In this document: positions 28,222-38,574 of the stretch, in pieces
How positions within the stretch are numbered: position 1 is the stretch's first letter
Layout: each line of letters opens with the position of its first letter
Source of the DNA: Polaromonas vacuolata
GTDB taxonomy: Bacteria; Pseudomonadota; Gammaproteobacteria; Burkholderiales; Burkholderiaceae_C
Direction of reading: 5' to 3'
Length of the DNA: 64,000 nucleotides
NCBI RefSeq assembly: GCF_012584515.1
Contig: NZ_CP051461.1
Location: forward strand, 1,472,001-1,536,000
The notes under the pieces: generated by a model
What the model was told of the DNA's origin: nothing
Seen by the model: only the letters and a program-made list of their open reading frames with translations
Databases searched by the model: none
Made by a program: the position numbers and the translations under genes

Positions 28222-29646
28222 ATGAAATGCTCCAAGCCTTTTGCCTGGTTGCTGCCGACGCTTCCCATTTTGCTAGCGCTGTGGCCTAGTCTTTCTATGG
28301 CCGCTGAAATCGACGCAAGCAAATTACAACTTTGGTGGGGTATACCTTTCGCTGGCATTTTGTTGTCGATTGCTTTGCTGCCGCTGTTTGTCCCCACGTT
28401 TTGGCATCACCATTTCGGTAAGATATCTGCCGCTTGGGCGTTGGCATTTTTTGTTCCCTTCACAATTTTTTTCGGACTGCCGCAGGCTGCCGTTAGCTTA
28501 ATTCATGCGCTGCTGGCCGAGTATTTACCGTTTATTATTTTGCTGACCGCGCTCTACACCGTGGCCGGCGGTATTCATGTGCGCGGTAACTTGCATGGCA
28601 GCCCCGGGCTGAATGTCTCATTGCTAGCCATTGGTACGGCGCTGGCCAGTGTCATGGGCACGACGGGTGCATCCATGTTGATGATTCGTCCACTGCTGCG
28701 CGCCAACGACAACCGTAAGCACAGAGCCCATGTAGTGGTTTTCTTTATCTTTTTGGTCTCCAACGTGGGCGGCTCACTCACGCCGCTGGGTGACCCGCCG
28801 CTATTTTTAGGTTTTCTAAAAGGCATAGATTTTTTCTGGACTGCCAGCCATATTTTTCCTGAAACACTGTTTTTAACGTTTAGTTTGTTGGGCATTTTCT
28901 TTCTCTTAGACCACTGGTTTTTCCGTAAAGAAGGCTTGGTTCCTGTTGACCCAACACCCGACGACAAAGAGCTTGGCTTTGACGGAAAAATAAATTTCGC
29001 CTTGCTGCTCGGTGTCGTTGGCTTGGTGCTGCTCAGTGGTACGTGGAAGTCGTCAGTGGTTTTTGACATCATGGGCACGCCTGTCGGTTTGCCAGGTTTG
29101 GTGCGTGATCTGGGGCTGATAGGCTTGACGCTTTTATCGCTCAAACTCACGGCTGAAAAGGTGCATTCGGATAATCAGTTTTCTTGGGGGCCTATGAACG
29201 AAGTGGCCAAGTTGTTTGCGGGTATTTTTCTCACCATCATTCCCGTGATCGCCATGCTTAAAGCCGGTGTGGACGGCCCGTTTGGCGCGATTGTGTCTGC
29301 TGTGACTAGGCCTGATGGCTCACCTGATCCGGTAATGTATTTCTGGATCACTGGCATTCTTAGCTCGTTTCTCGACAACGCGCCGACTTACTTAGTTTTC
29401 TTCAATACCGCTGGCGGCGACCCGGTGCAACTCATGACCACATTAGCGCCAACTTTGGCGGCGATTTCTGCAGGCGCTGTTTTTATGGGTGCAAACTCAT
29501 ATATCGGCAATGCGCCCAACATGATGGTCAAGGCTGTAGCGCAAGACAGTGGCGTAAATATGCCTAGCTTTTTAGGCTATATGGTCTGGTCGTTTGCGGT
29601 CTTAATGCCGCTTTTCGTCATCATGACTTTTATCTGGTTTCGTTAA
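28222..29646 (+). CDS. NhaD-like sodium:proton antiporter
   Basis: Integral membrane protein of 474 residues with about 12 hydrophobic segments, of the ion-transporter superfamily to which NhaD and citrate transporters belong. An N-terminal hydrophobic segment (FAWLLPTLPILLALWPSLSM) may be a signal or first helix. Conserved loops include SNVGGSLTPLGDPPLFLGFL and GILSSFLDNAPTYLVFFNTA, both typical of NhaD. A clear GAGGAGA ribosome site precedes the ATG. It probably exports Na+ or Li+ for protons. Confidence 0.85.
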   Translation: MKCSKPFAWLLPTLPILLALWPSLSMAAEIDASKLQLWWGIPFAGILLSIALLPLFVPTFWHHHFGKISAAWALAFFVPFTIFFGLPQAAVSLIHALLAEYLPFIILLTALYTVAGGIHVRGNLHGSPGLNVSLLAIGTALASVMGTTGASMLMIRPLLRANDNRKHRAHVVVFFIFLVSNVGGSLTPLGDPPLFLGFLKGIDFFWTASHIFPETLFLTFSLLGIFFLLDHWFFRKEGLVPVDPTPDDKELGFDGKINFALLLGVVGLVLLSGTWKSSVVFDIMGTPVGLPGLVRDLGLIGLTLLSLKLTAEKVHSDNQFSWGPMNEVAKLFAGIFLTIIPVIAMLKAGVDGPFGAIVSAVTRPDGSPDPVMYFWITGILSSFLDNAPTYLVFFNTAGGDPVQLMTTLAPTLAAISAGAVFMGANSYIGNAPNMMVKAVAQDSGVNMPSFLGYMVWSFAVLMPLFVIMTFIWFR

Positions 29647-29690
29647 ATCAGTTTTTCAAATCAGTAAAAAAATAGTTAGGAACACTCACT

Positions 29691-30671
29691 ATGAGCAAGC
29701 CCCGCATTCTTATCGCCCGCGCCGTTTTTCCAGAAGTCATTGAGCGTCTGTCACAGTACTTTGAAGTCCAGACCAATCAGGCCGATGAGATCTGGTCCAA
29801 AGCTGAATTCATCGCTCGCTTGCAAGGTCAGGTCGGCGTTTTTACCACCGGCGGTGAACGCATAGATGCTGAGGTTCTTGCTGCTTGCCCTGCGCTGAAA
29901 ATTTGCGCCAACATGGCGGTGGGTTACAACAATTTTGATCTCAATGCGATGAGTAAAGCCGGCGTTCTCGCCACCAACGCGCCGGATGTGCTGACCGAGA
30001 CCACTGCCGATTTTGGCTTTGCGCTACTCATGGCAACGGCTAGACGCATCACTGAGAGCGAGCACTTTTTGCGCGCTGGCAAGTGGACTAAATGGGGTGT
30101 TGACATGTTTGCCGGCGCTGAAATTCATGGCTCAACCTTGGGCATTCTCGGCATGGGCAGGATAGGGCAGGGGATTGCTAAACGCGGTGCGCTAGGTTTT
30201 GGTATGAACGTGATTTATCACAACCGCTCGCGTCTCGATGCGGGGCTGGAAGCCGAGTGCAAAGCTAAATATGTGAGCAAAGAGCAACTGCTCGCTAGCG
30301 CCGATCATTTGGTGTTGGTTCTGCCATATTCGGCTTCATCACATCACAGCATAGGTGCAGCAGAATTAACGCAAATGAAACCTACTGCGACGCTTATTAA
30401 CATTGCCCGAGGCGGTATTGTTGACGATGCCGCATTGGCTGCAGCACTGCGTGACAAATGTATTGCTGCAGCCGGCTTAGATGTGTTTGAGGGTGAGCCA
30501 GCCGTCCACCCAGACTTGTTGAATCTGCCCAACGTGGTGCTGACCCCTCATATTGCCAGCGCTACTTTGCCGACTCGTTTGGCAATGTGTAATTTGGCTG
30601 CTGATAATTTGATTGCATTTTTGCAAGGAAAGCCGGCGTTGACACCGCTCAATGCTGACAAACTGGTCTAA
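29691..30671 (+). CDS. D-2-hydroxyacid dehydrogenase (glyoxylate/hydroxypyruvate reductase-like)
   Basis: NAD(P)H-dependent reductase of 326 residues. It has the Rossmann motif GILGMGRIGQGIAKR (about 150-165) and the catalytic Arg in NIARGGIVDDAAL, Glu in DVFEGEPAVHP and His in LTPHIASATLPTR. The sequence style matches GhrB/GyaR reductases acting on glyoxylate or hydroxypyruvate. No neighbours in the same pathway are evident. Confidence 0.88.
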   Translation: MSKPRILIARAVFPEVIERLSQYFEVQTNQADEIWSKAEFIARLQGQVGVFTTGGERIDAEVLAACPALKICANMAVGYNNFDLNAMSKAGVLATNAPDVLTETTADFGFALLMATARRITESEHFLRAGKWTKWGVDMFAGAEIHGSTLGILGMGRIGQGIAKRGALGFGMNVIYHNRSRLDAGLEAECKAKYVSKEQLLASADHLVLVLPYSASSHHSIGAAELTQMKPTATLINIARGGIVDDAALAAALRDKCIAAAGLDVFEGEPAVHPDLLNLPNVVLTPHIASATLPTRLAMCNLAADNLIAFLQGKPALTPLNADKLV

Positions 30672-30738
30672 TAGACTGAAATTAATAAGTATAAATATTG
30701 AGTTTATACATTCAAGACAAATCTAAGCAGCGACAAGT

Positions 30739-32088
30739 ATGGATAGCATAGGATTTTGGCTAATTGCTCTGTTAGGCGGCGCTAACTTTGCGTTACTGTT
30801 GTGGTTGGGCTTACGCAAACCTATTGCTGACGATGCGGCCAATCCGGCTTTGCTACAGGCACTGGCCAATAGTCACGACCGCATAGAGCGCGAATTGCGG
30901 CGCGAAATCACCGACAGCGCACGCAGCGGCAGAGAAGAACTTGCGCGTAATTTAGCTGGCTTTCAGCAAAGCTTGGTGCTGCAAAGCGCAGAAGCAACGC
31001 GCACTCAAAACAGTCAACTTGATGCGTTTTCGCAGCAACTCACACTGCTGCAAACCTCGCTGGCGGCAACCTTGGCGACGCAATTGCAGTCGCTCAGTGA
31101 ATCGAATGCGCGTCGCCTGTCCGAGGTGCGCGAGACGCTGGAAAAGCAACTCGCGCAATTGCAGAAAACCAATGCTGAAAAACTCGACGAGATGCGCCGC
31201 ACGGTAGACGAGAAACTCCAGTCAACGCTAGAAGCTCGCTTGGGCGAGAGCTTTAAACAAGTCGCTGACCGGCTCGAACAAGTGCATAAAGGCCTGGGTG
31301 AAATGCAGACGCTGGCCCAAGGTGTGGGTGACCTCAAACATTTGCTGACGAATGTTAAAACGCGCGGTATTTTTGGCGAGGCGCAACTTGCGTCATTGCT
31401 AGAACAGGTGTTTACCGTCGATCAATATGCGGCCCAAGTGGTGACCCGACCAGGCGGTAAAAATCCGGTTGATTTCGCTATTCGTTTGCCGGGTAGATCA
31501 GACTCAGGCGAGCCATTGTGGCTGCCAATCGATGCTAAGTTTCCGAACGATGATTACGAGCGTTTGTTAGATGCCCAGCAGCGCGCCGATGCAGCAGGCG
31601 CTGAAATTGCGGGCAAAGCGCTAGAGCAACGCATTCGCACAGAAGCGAAATCTATCGCCGAAAAATATATTGAGCCGCCTTACACCACAGACTTTGCGAT
31701 TTTGTTTTTACCCACCGAAGGCTTGTATGCCGAAGTGCTGCGCCGTCCCGGCCTGATGCAGGCTTTGCAGCGTGACTACCGCATCACGCTGGCCGGACCG
31801 ACGACTTTGCTGGCCATGCTCAACTCTCTGCAAATGGGTTTTAGAACCTTGGCGTTAGAAAAACGCTCTAGCGAAGTCTGGCAAGTGTTGGGCGCGGTTA
31901 AAACTGAATTTGGTAAGTTTGGGGACGTGCTGGCCAAGGTTAAATCGCAGACTGAAACTGTGCTCAATACGCTTTCTAGCGCCGAACAGCGTAGCCGTGT
32001 GATGGGCAAAGCTTTACGAAATGTTGAAGCCCTGAGCGACGCCGATTCAACCCGCTTAATGCCGGCCGACAAAGACTCACAGGACTAA
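30739..32088 (+). CDS. rmuC: DNA recombination protein RmuC
   Basis: A 449-residue protein with one N-terminal membrane segment (FWLIALLGGANFALLLWLGL), a long coiled coil (about 45-205) rich in Gln/Glu/Leu, and the RmuC nuclease-like domain (GDLKHLLTNVKTRGIFGEAQ, the KFPNDDYERL stretch, IAEKYIEPPYTTDFAILFLP). In E. coli its loss raises inversion rates at short inverted repeats; the molecular activity is not fully settled. Confidence 0.93.
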   Translation: MDSIGFWLIALLGGANFALLLWLGLRKPIADDAANPALLQALANSHDRIERELRREITDSARSGREELARNLAGFQQSLVLQSAEATRTQNSQLDAFSQQLTLLQTSLAATLATQLQSLSESNARRLSEVRETLEKQLAQLQKTNAEKLDEMRRTVDEKLQSTLEARLGESFKQVADRLEQVHKGLGEMQTLAQGVGDLKHLLTNVKTRGIFGEAQLASLLEQVFTVDQYAAQVVTRPGGKNPVDFAIRLPGRSDSGEPLWLPIDAKFPNDDYERLLDAQQRADAAGAEIAGKALEQRIRTEAKSIAEKYIEPPYTTDFAILFLPTEGLYAEVLRRPGLMQALQRDYRITLAGPTTLLAMLNSLQMGFRTLALEKRSSEVWQVLGAVKTEFGKFGDVLAKVKSQTETVLNTLSSAEQRSRVMGKALRNVEALSDADSTRLMPADKDSQD

Positions 32089-32099
32089 CTAACTACGCC

Positions 32100-33278
32100 A
32101 TGACCCGCGAACTCGCGCGCTTAATACTGGCCCAAATTTGCTTGCATGCCTGCATGGCGGGTACCCGATTGGCCGCGCCACTGCTGGCGCTGCGTGAAGG
32201 CTATAGTCCTGTGGCCGTCGGCGTGCTGCTGGCCTTGTTTGCCTTGACTCAGGTATTTTTAGCGTTACCCGCAGGGCGCTTTGCCGACCGCAAGGGTTTG
32301 CGGCTGCCTATTAAACTCAGTGTCTTGGCGGCTGTTATTGGTGCTGGTGCAGCGGTGGCTTTTCCGCTGTTTCCAGTGCTGTGTTTAGCGGCTTTGCTCA
32401 CGGGCGGAGCTACCGGTGTGGCGGTGATTTCGTTGCAACGTCACGTCGGCCGTGCGGCAAACGGTGCGGTGCAATTGCGTCAAGTGTTTAGTTGGCTCTC
32501 GATTGGACCGGCAGTTTCAAACTTTATAGGTCCGTTCGCCGCCGGCCTGTTGATTGACCATGCGGGCCCAGAGCATGGCAGTTTATTCGGTTACCGGGCT
32601 GCGTTTTTGCTGATGGCTTTGCTGCCCTTGGCGAGTTGGTTTTTAGTCCGTGCAACCCAAGAGTTGCCGCCTGTGAGCGCGCCGGTATCAAGTGTCAAAC
32701 CCAAGGCTTGGGACTTGATGCGACAAACCGATTTCAGGCGCTTGATGCTGATTAATTGGGCGCTGTCTTCTTGCTGGGATGTGCATACCTTTGTGGTGCC
32801 GGTGCTTGGCTTTGAGCGCGGTATTAGCGCTTCAGTGATTGGCTCTATCTTGGGTGCGTTTGCGATTGCTGCAGCGCTGGTTCGCAGTGCTATGCCTTAC
32901 CTTGCCGTGCATCTTAAAGAGTTCAAGGTGCTGACTTTTTCCATGCTCATGACCATGGTTTTGTTTGGCGTTTATCCGCTGATGCAGTCCGCGTTAGCCA
33001 TGGGTTTATGTTCGGTTTTGTTGGGTTTGAGTTTGGGCTGTGTGCAGCCAATGATCATGAGCATGTTGCATCAGATGACGCCGGTGCACCGACATGGAGA
33101 GGCGCTAGGCTTGCGTTTAATGGCTATCAATGGCTCTAGTGTGTTGATGCCCATGTTGTTTGGCTGGGCTGGCGCACTAGTGGGTATAGGCGCTGTGTTT
33201 TGGGTTGCGGGCACTGCAGTCGGCTTTGGCGCGCGCTTGGCTTGGAAGTTGAAGGAAGTCACTAACCCGCACGTTTAA
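32100..33278 (+). CDS. MFS transporter
   Basis: Major facilitator protein of 392 residues with about 12 hydrophobic helices. The loop between helices 2 and 3 is AGRFADRKGLRLPIK, the usual MFS motif A (GxLADRxGRR-like). The start lies 11 bp after the rmuC stop, so it is probably cotranscribed. The substrate cannot be predicted. Confidence 0.85.
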   Translation: MTRELARLILAQICLHACMAGTRLAAPLLALREGYSPVAVGVLLALFALTQVFLALPAGRFADRKGLRLPIKLSVLAAVIGAGAAVAFPLFPVLCLAALLTGGATGVAVISLQRHVGRAANGAVQLRQVFSWLSIGPAVSNFIGPFAAGLLIDHAGPEHGSLFGYRAAFLLMALLPLASWFLVRATQELPPVSAPVSSVKPKAWDLMRQTDFRRLMLINWALSSCWDVHTFVVPVLGFERGISASVIGSILGAFAIAAALVRSAMPYLAVHLKEFKVLTFSMLMTMVLFGVYPLMQSALAMGLCSVLLGLSLGCVQPMIMSMLHQMTPVHRHGEALGLRLMAINGSSVLMPMLFGWAGALVGIGAVFWVAGTAVGFGARLAWKLKEVTNPHV

Positions 33279-33290
33279 ATACGGGCTTTA

Positions 33291-33350
33291 TTTAACCGGC
33301 CTTATTTCAACCAGCCTTATGTCAACCAGTCTTATGTCAACCAGTCTTAT
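33291..33350. repeat. Four tandem 15-bp repeats between convergent genes
   Basis: Consecutive units TTTAACCGGCCTTAT (33291), TTCAACCAGCCTTAT (33306), GTCAACCAGTCTTAT (33321) and an identical GTCAACCAGTCTTAT (33336). The last two are exact copies and the first two have drifted, as in a slippage array. The last unit covers the stop codon of the LOG gene on the other strand. Confidence 0.9.
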
Positions 33351-34216
33351 TGTTCAAGACTGTAAAAGCTTTTAATCAAATCCCAGGCTGCTTGCGGTTC
33401 ATCGACGAAGTGAAACAGCAACAGGTCTTGCGGCGAAATCGTGCCTTCTTCAATCAGTAACTCAAAATTGATAAGCCTCTTCCAGTAGTTTGTGCCAAAC
33501 AAAATAATCGGCACGGGCTTGGCTTTTCCAGTCTGCACCAAGGTGATGACCTCGAACAATTCGTCTAGCGTGCCAAAGCCGCCGGGAAATGCGACCAATG
33601 CTTTGGCGCGCATCATGAAATGCATTTTGCGCAGCGCAAAATAATGAAACTTGAAGTTGAGTTCTGGCGAGACATAAGCGTTGCCGCTTTGCTCGTGCGG
33701 CAAAACGATGTTTAAACCCACAGTCAGCGCACCCAGTTCATGCGCGCCGCGATTGGCGGCCTCCATAATGCCGGGGCCGCCGCCAGTGCAGATAAACAGT
33801 CGCTCTTCGGCTGGCCGCGCATTGCTGTACTCGGCTACCAAGCGGGCAAACAGTCTAGCTTGGTCATACAGCTCTGAATTGCGCAGGTTGCGTTGCGCCA
33901 GTGCTAAAGCGGCTTCGTCGTCGCCAGCTTCGGCCAGTGCTAAATCTTTTTGAGCCGTCTCGGGTGCTGTAAAACGGGCACTGCCAAACACCACTATCGT
34001 GTGCTCCACGCCATGCTCTTGGTGGCCTAGGTCGGGCTTTAGCATCTCTAGTTCAAAACGAATACCGCGGGTTTCTCGGCGCAGCAAAAACTCGGGGTCT
34101 GCAAAAGCCAGCCGGTAGGCGTTGGCCTCTAAGGGCATGGCTTCGTTAGCGTGGGCCTGCAGTTCGGCCCATGCATTGGCTAGGCGGTTGACTGAAAGTT
34201 TTTCGGTTTGTTTCAC
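33347..34216 (-). CDS. LOG-family Rossmann protein (TIGR00730 type)
   Basis: Probably a nucleoside 5'-monophosphate phosphoribohydrolase of the LOG family (once called lysine decarboxylase-like). The 289 residues carry CTGGGPGIMEAANRGAHELG and the signature PGGFGTLDELFEVITLVQTG, which supply the catalytic Arg/Glu and nucleotide-binding residues. The N-terminal ~90 residues extend beyond minimal LOG proteins. It lies downstream of efp past a terminator. Confidence 0.87.
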   Translation of the reverse strand: MKQTEKLSVNRLANAWAELQAHANEAMPLEANAYRLAFADPEFLLRRETRGIRFELEMLKPDLGHQEHGVEHTIVVFGSARFTAPETAQKDLALAEAGDDEAALALAQRNLRNSELYDQARLFARLVAEYSNARPAEERLFICTGGGPGIMEAANRGAHELGALTVGLNIVLPHEQSGNAYVSPELNFKFHYFALRKMHFMMRAKALVAFPGGFGTLDELFEVITLVQTGKAKPVPIILFGTNYWKRLINFELLIEEGTISPQDLLLFHFVDEPQAAWDLIKSFYSLEQ

Positions 34217-34310
34217 AGTTTTATTTCTCCAATTTCTTTAACTATGCACGTACTGCACGTGTTCTTGCAGCCTAGGGTTAAAGCGACATACAAATAAAGT
34301 GGAAATGTAA

Positions 34311-34338
34311 AAAGGCTCCTAAAGGAGCCTTTTTTTTA
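34311..34338 (-). terminator. Rho-independent terminator after efp
   Basis: AAAGGCTCC (34311-34319) and GGAGCCTTT (34324-34332) form a 9-bp stem with a 4-nt loop, with A and T runs on both sides. It ends the minus-strand efp transcript 15 bp past the stop. Confidence 0.88.
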
Positions 34339-34353
34339 TTTTAAAAAAACGAA

Positions 34354-34908
34354 TTAAACGCGTTTGCGGTATTCGCCGGTGCGGGTGTCGATTTCGACAA
34401 CATCGCCTTGCGCGACAAAAATTGGCACGCCGATTTCAAAACCAGTAGCCAGTTTTGCAGGCTTTAAAACCTTGCCGGATGTGTCGCCCTTAACAGCTGG
34501 CTCGGTCCAGGTGATTTCGCGCTCAACGCTGGTTGGTACTTCAACTGAAATCGCCTTGCCGTCATAAAACACGACTTCGAGTTCCATGCCGTCTTGCAGG
34601 TAGTTCAGCGAGTCACCCATGTTTTCGGCTTCGACTTCGTATTGGTTGAACTCGGAGTCCATGCAGATGTACATAGGGTCTGCAAAGTAAGAGTAGGTGC
34701 AGTCTTTTTTGTCCAAAATGACTTGGTCGATTTTGTCGTCGGCTTTGAAGACTTGCTCGGTGCCAAAGCTGCCAATCAGGCTTTTAAGCTTCATGCGCAC
34801 GGTGGCGGAATTGCGGCCACCACGGCTGTATTCAGTCTTGAGCACGACCATCGGGTCTTTGCCGTGCATGATGACGTTACCAGCGCGGATTTCTTGAGCA
34901 ATTTTCAT
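34354..34908 (-). CDS. efp: Translation elongation factor P, arginine-type
   Basis: EF-P relieves ribosomes stalled at proline stretches. The 184 residues fill the three beta-barrel domains. In the modified loop ([11 protein letters not shown]) residue 32 is Arg rather than Lys. Arg32-type EF-P is known to be rhamnosylated by EarP, and earP lies immediately upstream on the same strand, so the modification pathway can be assigned from sequence and context. Confidence 0.97.
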   Translation of the reverse strand: MKIAQEIRAGNVIMHGKDPMVVLKTEYSRGGRNSATVRMKLKSLIGSFGTEQVFKADDKIDQVILDKKDCTYSYFADPMYICMDSEFNQYEVEAENMGDSLNYLQDGMELEVVFYDGKAISVEVPTSVEREITWTEPAVKGDTSGKVLKPAKLATGFEIGVPIFVAQGDVVEIDTRTGEYRKRV

Positions 34909-35086
34909 AACAGTTCTCAGTTCTCAGTTCTTTTGGCTGCAATAAGTTTTGCTTTGCCAATTTGTTGTGGTCGCAATTTCGGCCGTAATTTTGACCATTT
35001 TTGGGCTCGATTGCGGCGGATTGTGCTCGGTTGCATGGTTCCCTGTCGCCTGTGGCTAGGAAGCTGCGTTAGCAAAACCACTGATT

Positions 35087-36253
35087 TTAGCGTTTTTTTG
35101 CGGCGAATTCGGTCAGGGCGCTGGCAAGGTCAATCTGCTCTAGCAACACTGAGCGGGCGCTACTCAGTGTTTGTTGCCATGCTGGCATATCTATGACGAT
35201 TTCTGCCAGCCCATCGCTTATGACTTGGTCACGGTTCCAGCAGTAGTGCAGTGCGCGCAGCGAGTGAGGTGCTTGCAGTAAATTTAAAAAGGCATCCAGC
35301 TTGTCATGCTGCGCGCCGTCGTCCTGCGGGTAAATTTGCCAGACCAGCGGTTTGCCGGCCCAAAGCGCGCGCACCAGAGAGTCTTCACCACGTACAAAAT
35401 TAAGGTCGGCGCTCCAGAGCAGGTGGTCAAAATCAAGCTGCGTCAGCAAGGGCAGCCAAGTTATCGAGAGTTTGCCGTGGTCAGAGCCTAGCAGCTGCAG
35501 GGCTTGGCTGACGGCTTGCGCGCTGCGCCCGGCGGTCACGAGTAGCCGCACTGGCTGGTCTTGCAAGCCACGCTGGCTAAATTGACGCAGTAATGCCACA
35601 AGCGCTGGTGGCTCATAACAAAAAAGACTGACAATTTTTTCGTCATCCCGCGTAACACCTTGGCCGCATAACCAAGCGCGGCGCTCAAACGTCTGCTGCC
35701 GCATGATTAAATCGCGTTCACGCAGCAGCCCGCCCGTCGCAGGGGTAAAGCCGGGATAGAAAAAATGTTTGCGCCAGCCTTTTGCTGGACCGCTTTGCAC
35801 CGGCGAGGGCAGGGCGTGGCAGCGTTCGACATAGGCTTCGGCGGATAGGTATTCGAGGTTAATCCAAACCGGTTGCGTGCCACTTTGGTCGACTATTTCA
35901 ACGCAGGCGTGTAAAAAATTGGGTGCTAGCTCGCAACCAAAAGTCTCTATCAGATGGCCGGTAGGACGCTCGCGGAGTTCTGCGCTTATCGCTTCAACGG
36001 ATAAATTCCACGGCATTACCTTAACGCCCGCACAAGCGCTAGGCGCCATCCACGCTAATGCGCTGCTGTCATCGGTCCAAAGCCTGACTTGATGACCGCG
36101 CGCCGCCAAATCTGAGGCTAAGCGCCAGCACACGCCTATGTCGCCAAAATTGTCTATAACTTGGCAGAAAATATCCCATTGACCGAAAGGACTGATACCG
36201 GGTTTTTCCGGTGTTTGTGCTGCTCTGATGCTGTTCATCGCAGCATTGTCCAC
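35087..36253 (-). CDS. earP: EF-P arginine rhamnosyltransferase EarP
   Basis: Transfers rhamnose from dTDP-L-rhamnose to Arg32 of EF-P. The 388 residues include the N-terminal [20 protein letters not shown], characteristic of this DUF2331 family, and the C-terminal nucleotide-sugar site [20 protein letters not shown] followed by [13 protein letters not shown] 36253 or 36238 (MNSIRAA) may be the start. It precedes efp by about 180 bp; the pair is standard in betaproteobacteria. Confidence 0.94.
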   Translation of the reverse strand: MDNAAMNSIRAAQTPEKPGISPFGQWDIFCQVIDNFGDIGVCWRLASDLAARGHQVRLWTDDSSALAWMAPSACAGVKVMPWNLSVEAISAELRERPTGHLIETFGCELAPNFLHACVEIVDQSGTQPVWINLEYLSAEAYVERCHALPSPVQSGPAKGWRKHFFYPGFTPATGGLLRERDLIMRQQTFERRAWLCGQGVTRDDEKIVSLFCYEPPALVALLRQFSQRGLQDQPVRLLVTAGRSAQAVSQALQLLGSDHGKLSITWLPLLTQLDFDHLLWSADLNFVRGEDSLVRALWAGKPLVWQIYPQDDGAQHDKLDAFLNLLQAPHSLRALHYCWNRDQVISDGLAEIVIDMPAWQQTLSSARSVLLEQIDLASALTEFAAKKR

Positions 36254-36282
36254 AATACACGCTGCGCACTCTTTTTAAGACC

Positions 36283-38424
36283 ATGACTAAAGCCCACGAA
36301 TTTGATCCCCAGCTGCTCAGTGAAGTAGCCGCCCTACCGGCTCTGCCCGGCGTTTATCGCTACTTTGATGCGGAAGGCGGTGTGCTCTATGTGGGCAAGG
36401 CGCGCAATCTTAAAAAACGCGTCACCAATTATTTTCAGAAAAACCATGGCGGCTCACGCATTGGTCACATGGTGACCAAGATTGCCCGCATGGAGACCAC
36501 CGTGGTGCGCTCCGAGGCCGAGGCTTTGCTGCTTGAAAACAACCTAATTAAGACGCTAAACCCCAAGTTCAACATCTTGTTTAGAGACGATAAAAGTTAT
36601 CCCTATCTCAAGTTTGCCAGCCACACTTTTGCGCGCATGACGTATTACCGCGGCGCGGTGGAGAAAAAGCACCGCTACTTCGGCCCCTATCCCAGCGCTT
36701 GGGCGGTTAAGGAAAGTATTTTGCTGCTGCAAAAAGTCTTTCGCCTGCGCACTTGTGAGGACACGGTGTTTAGCAACCGCAGTCGGCCTTGTTTGCTGTA
36801 TCAAATCAAACGCTGCTCAGGCCCTTGCGTGGGTTACATCACGCCTGAGCAATACGCATTAGATGTGGAAAATGCAGAAAAATTCTTGCAAGGCCAAACC
36901 CAAGAAATCCTCACCGGTTTAGAAAAGCAAATGCTGGCACATGCGGAAAAGCTTGAGTTTGAACAGGCGGCTGATCTGCGCAACCAGATCTCCGCGCTGT
37001 CTAAAGTCTTGCATCAGCAGTCAATGGAGACCGGCGGTGACAAGGACGTTGATATGTTGGCGGTGAAGGTTTTGGGCGGTAAGGCCTGCGTTAACTTGGC
37101 CATGGTGCGCGGTGGTCGGCACTTAGGGGACCGGGCTTATTTTCCGGCGCATGTAGACAGTGCTGTGGATTTTTCAGAGATCGATGCTGAGTTAGGGTTT
37201 GAGATTAGCGCCGAGGGCGACACAGAAATTGCTGCGTTGGCGAGCGAAGATGAGGCGGATGTTGATGCGGTCGTTGATGCGGTCGTTGATGCAGTCGATG
37301 CAGTCGATGCAGTGATCGACTCCACGACCAACATCACAAGCGACATCACAAGCGACATCACAAGCGACATCACAAGCGACATCACAAGCGACATCACAAG
37401 CGACATAGCCAGCGACTCCCTTGCTCTGTCCGCAAAACCCGCCGCGCCGCGCCGCGTCAAAAGCATAGAGGCCTTGGTGTTAGAGGCTTTTATCGCGCAG
37501 CACTACATCGATGTGCTGCCGCCACCCATGCTGGTGTGCAGTGAGTCAGTCGATAAAAATTTGCTGCGCGCGCTATCGCTACAAACCGGCGTGCGCATCA
37601 AGGCTATATTTCAGCCCCGTGAGCAAGGCCGAATTTGGCTAGACATGGCGCAGAAAAATGCTGATTTGCAACTCGCCCGTTTGCTCGCCGAGCAGGGCTC
37701 TCAGCAAGCCAGAACGCGTGCACTCAGCGAAGCTTTAGATTTGAAAATGGAAGACCTCACTGATTTGCGGATTGAGTGCTTTGATATCTCTCACACCGCT
37801 GGCGAGGCGACACAGGCGTCTTGCGTGGTGTTTCACGAACACAAAATGCAAAGCGCCCAATATCGGCGCTACAACATCGAAGGCATTACCCCGGGCGACG
37901 ACTATGCGGCTATGCGCCAAGTGCTAACTCGGCGCTACACCAAGCTGGCCGAGGCGGCGCGCAACAACGAGGCGCGCATGCCAGACTTGGTGTTGGTTGA
38001 CGGTGGCAAAGGCCAAGTGTCTATGGCGCGTGAGGTGTTTGCGGAATTGGGACTGGACTTGGGCTTGATTGCCGGCGTCGAAAAAGGCGAGGGTCGCAAA
38101 GTCGGTTTAGAAGAATTGGTGTTTGCTGATGGCCGCGAAAAAATCTATTTAGGCCGCGACTCTGCTGCCTTGATGTTGATCGCACAAATCCGCGATGAGG
38201 CGCATCGCTTTGCCATCACCGGCATGCGCGCTAAGCGCGCTTCAGTGCGCACTGGCGGCAGCAAGCTTGAAGAAATTCCCGGCATAGGCCCAAAGCGCCG
38301 CGCCAGTTTGCTTCAGCGTTTTGGCGGCGTGCGCGGCATTGCGTCGGCCAGCGCGCAAGATATTGCGACGGTCGATGGGATCTCAAAAGAATTGGCTGAA
38401 GAAATTTACCGCGTCTTGCATTGA
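36283..38424 (+). CDS. uvrC: UvrABC system protein C (excinuclease) with low-complexity insertion
   Basis: Makes both incisions in nucleotide excision repair. It has the GIY-YIG domain (LPGVYRYF then [18 protein letters not shown], about 20-55), UVR helix pair ([20 protein letters not shown], about 225), the RNase H-like endonuclease domain ([19 protein letters not shown]) and C-terminal helix-hairpin-helix ([19 protein letters not shown]). At 713 residues it exceeds E. coli UvrC (610) because of an acidic, repetitive insertion at about 310-390 between UVR and endonuclease domains. The frame is intact through it. Confidence 0.96.
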   Translation: MTKAHEFDPQLLSEVAALPALPGVYRYFDAEGGVLYVGKARNLKKRVTNYFQKNHGGSRIGHMVTKIARMETTVVRSEAEALLLENNLIKTLNPKFNILFRDDKSYPYLKFASHTFARMTYYRGAVEKKHRYFGPYPSAWAVKESILLLQKVFRLRTCEDTVFSNRSRPCLLYQIKRCSGPCVGYITPEQYALDVENAEKFLQGQTQEILTGLEKQMLAHAEKLEFEQAADLRNQISALSKVLHQQSMETGGDKDVDMLAVKVLGGKACVNLAMVRGGRHLGDRAYFPAHVDSAVDFSEIDAELGFEISAEGDTEIAALASEDEADVDAVVDAVVDAVDAVDAVIDSTTNITSDITSDITSDITSDITSDITSDIASDSLALSAKPAAPRRVKSIEALVLEAFIAQHYIDVLPPPMLVCSESVDKNLLRALSLQTGVRIKAIFQPREQGRIWLDMAQKNADLQLARLLAEQGSQQARTRALSEALDLKMEDLTDLRIECFDISHTAGEATQASCVVFHEHKMQSAQYRRYNIEGITPGDDYAAMRQVLTRRYTKLAEAARNNEARMPDLVLVDGGKGQVSMAREVFAELGLDLGLIAGVEKGEGRKVGLEELVFADGREKIYLGRDSAALMLIAQIRDEAHRFAITGMRAKRASVRTGGSKLEEIPGIGPKRRASLLQRFGGVRGIASASAQDIATVDGISKELAEEIYRVLH
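37330..37413 (+). repeat. 12-bp tandem repeat inside uvrC
   Basis: Six copies of (G/A)ACATCACAAGC in frame, encoding (D/N)ITS six times, then a degenerate seventh (GACATAGCCAGC, DIAS). Just upstream, 37261-37314 holds shorter GATGCGGTCGTT and GATGCAGTC repeats encoding VDAV units. Both arrays keep the frame because the periods are multiples of three. Confidence 0.95.
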
Positions 38425-38574
38425 CTGTCTTTTAACGACGTTTGACCGCGTTTAGATGTATTTTTCTGCCTTGCTTGCTGCGCGGAGCGACTTTTCCACA
38501 GGACTACAAACACTAGATGGTTTATTTACTGTCTATTTTTTCGAGTCAGTGCTGGTACGTGCCAAAATCACCTC

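Noticed and set aside
37330..37413. Possible CRISPR-like array in uvrC
   Set aside because: The units are only 12 bp, directly abutting without spacers, and encode protein in frame; it is a tandem repeat.
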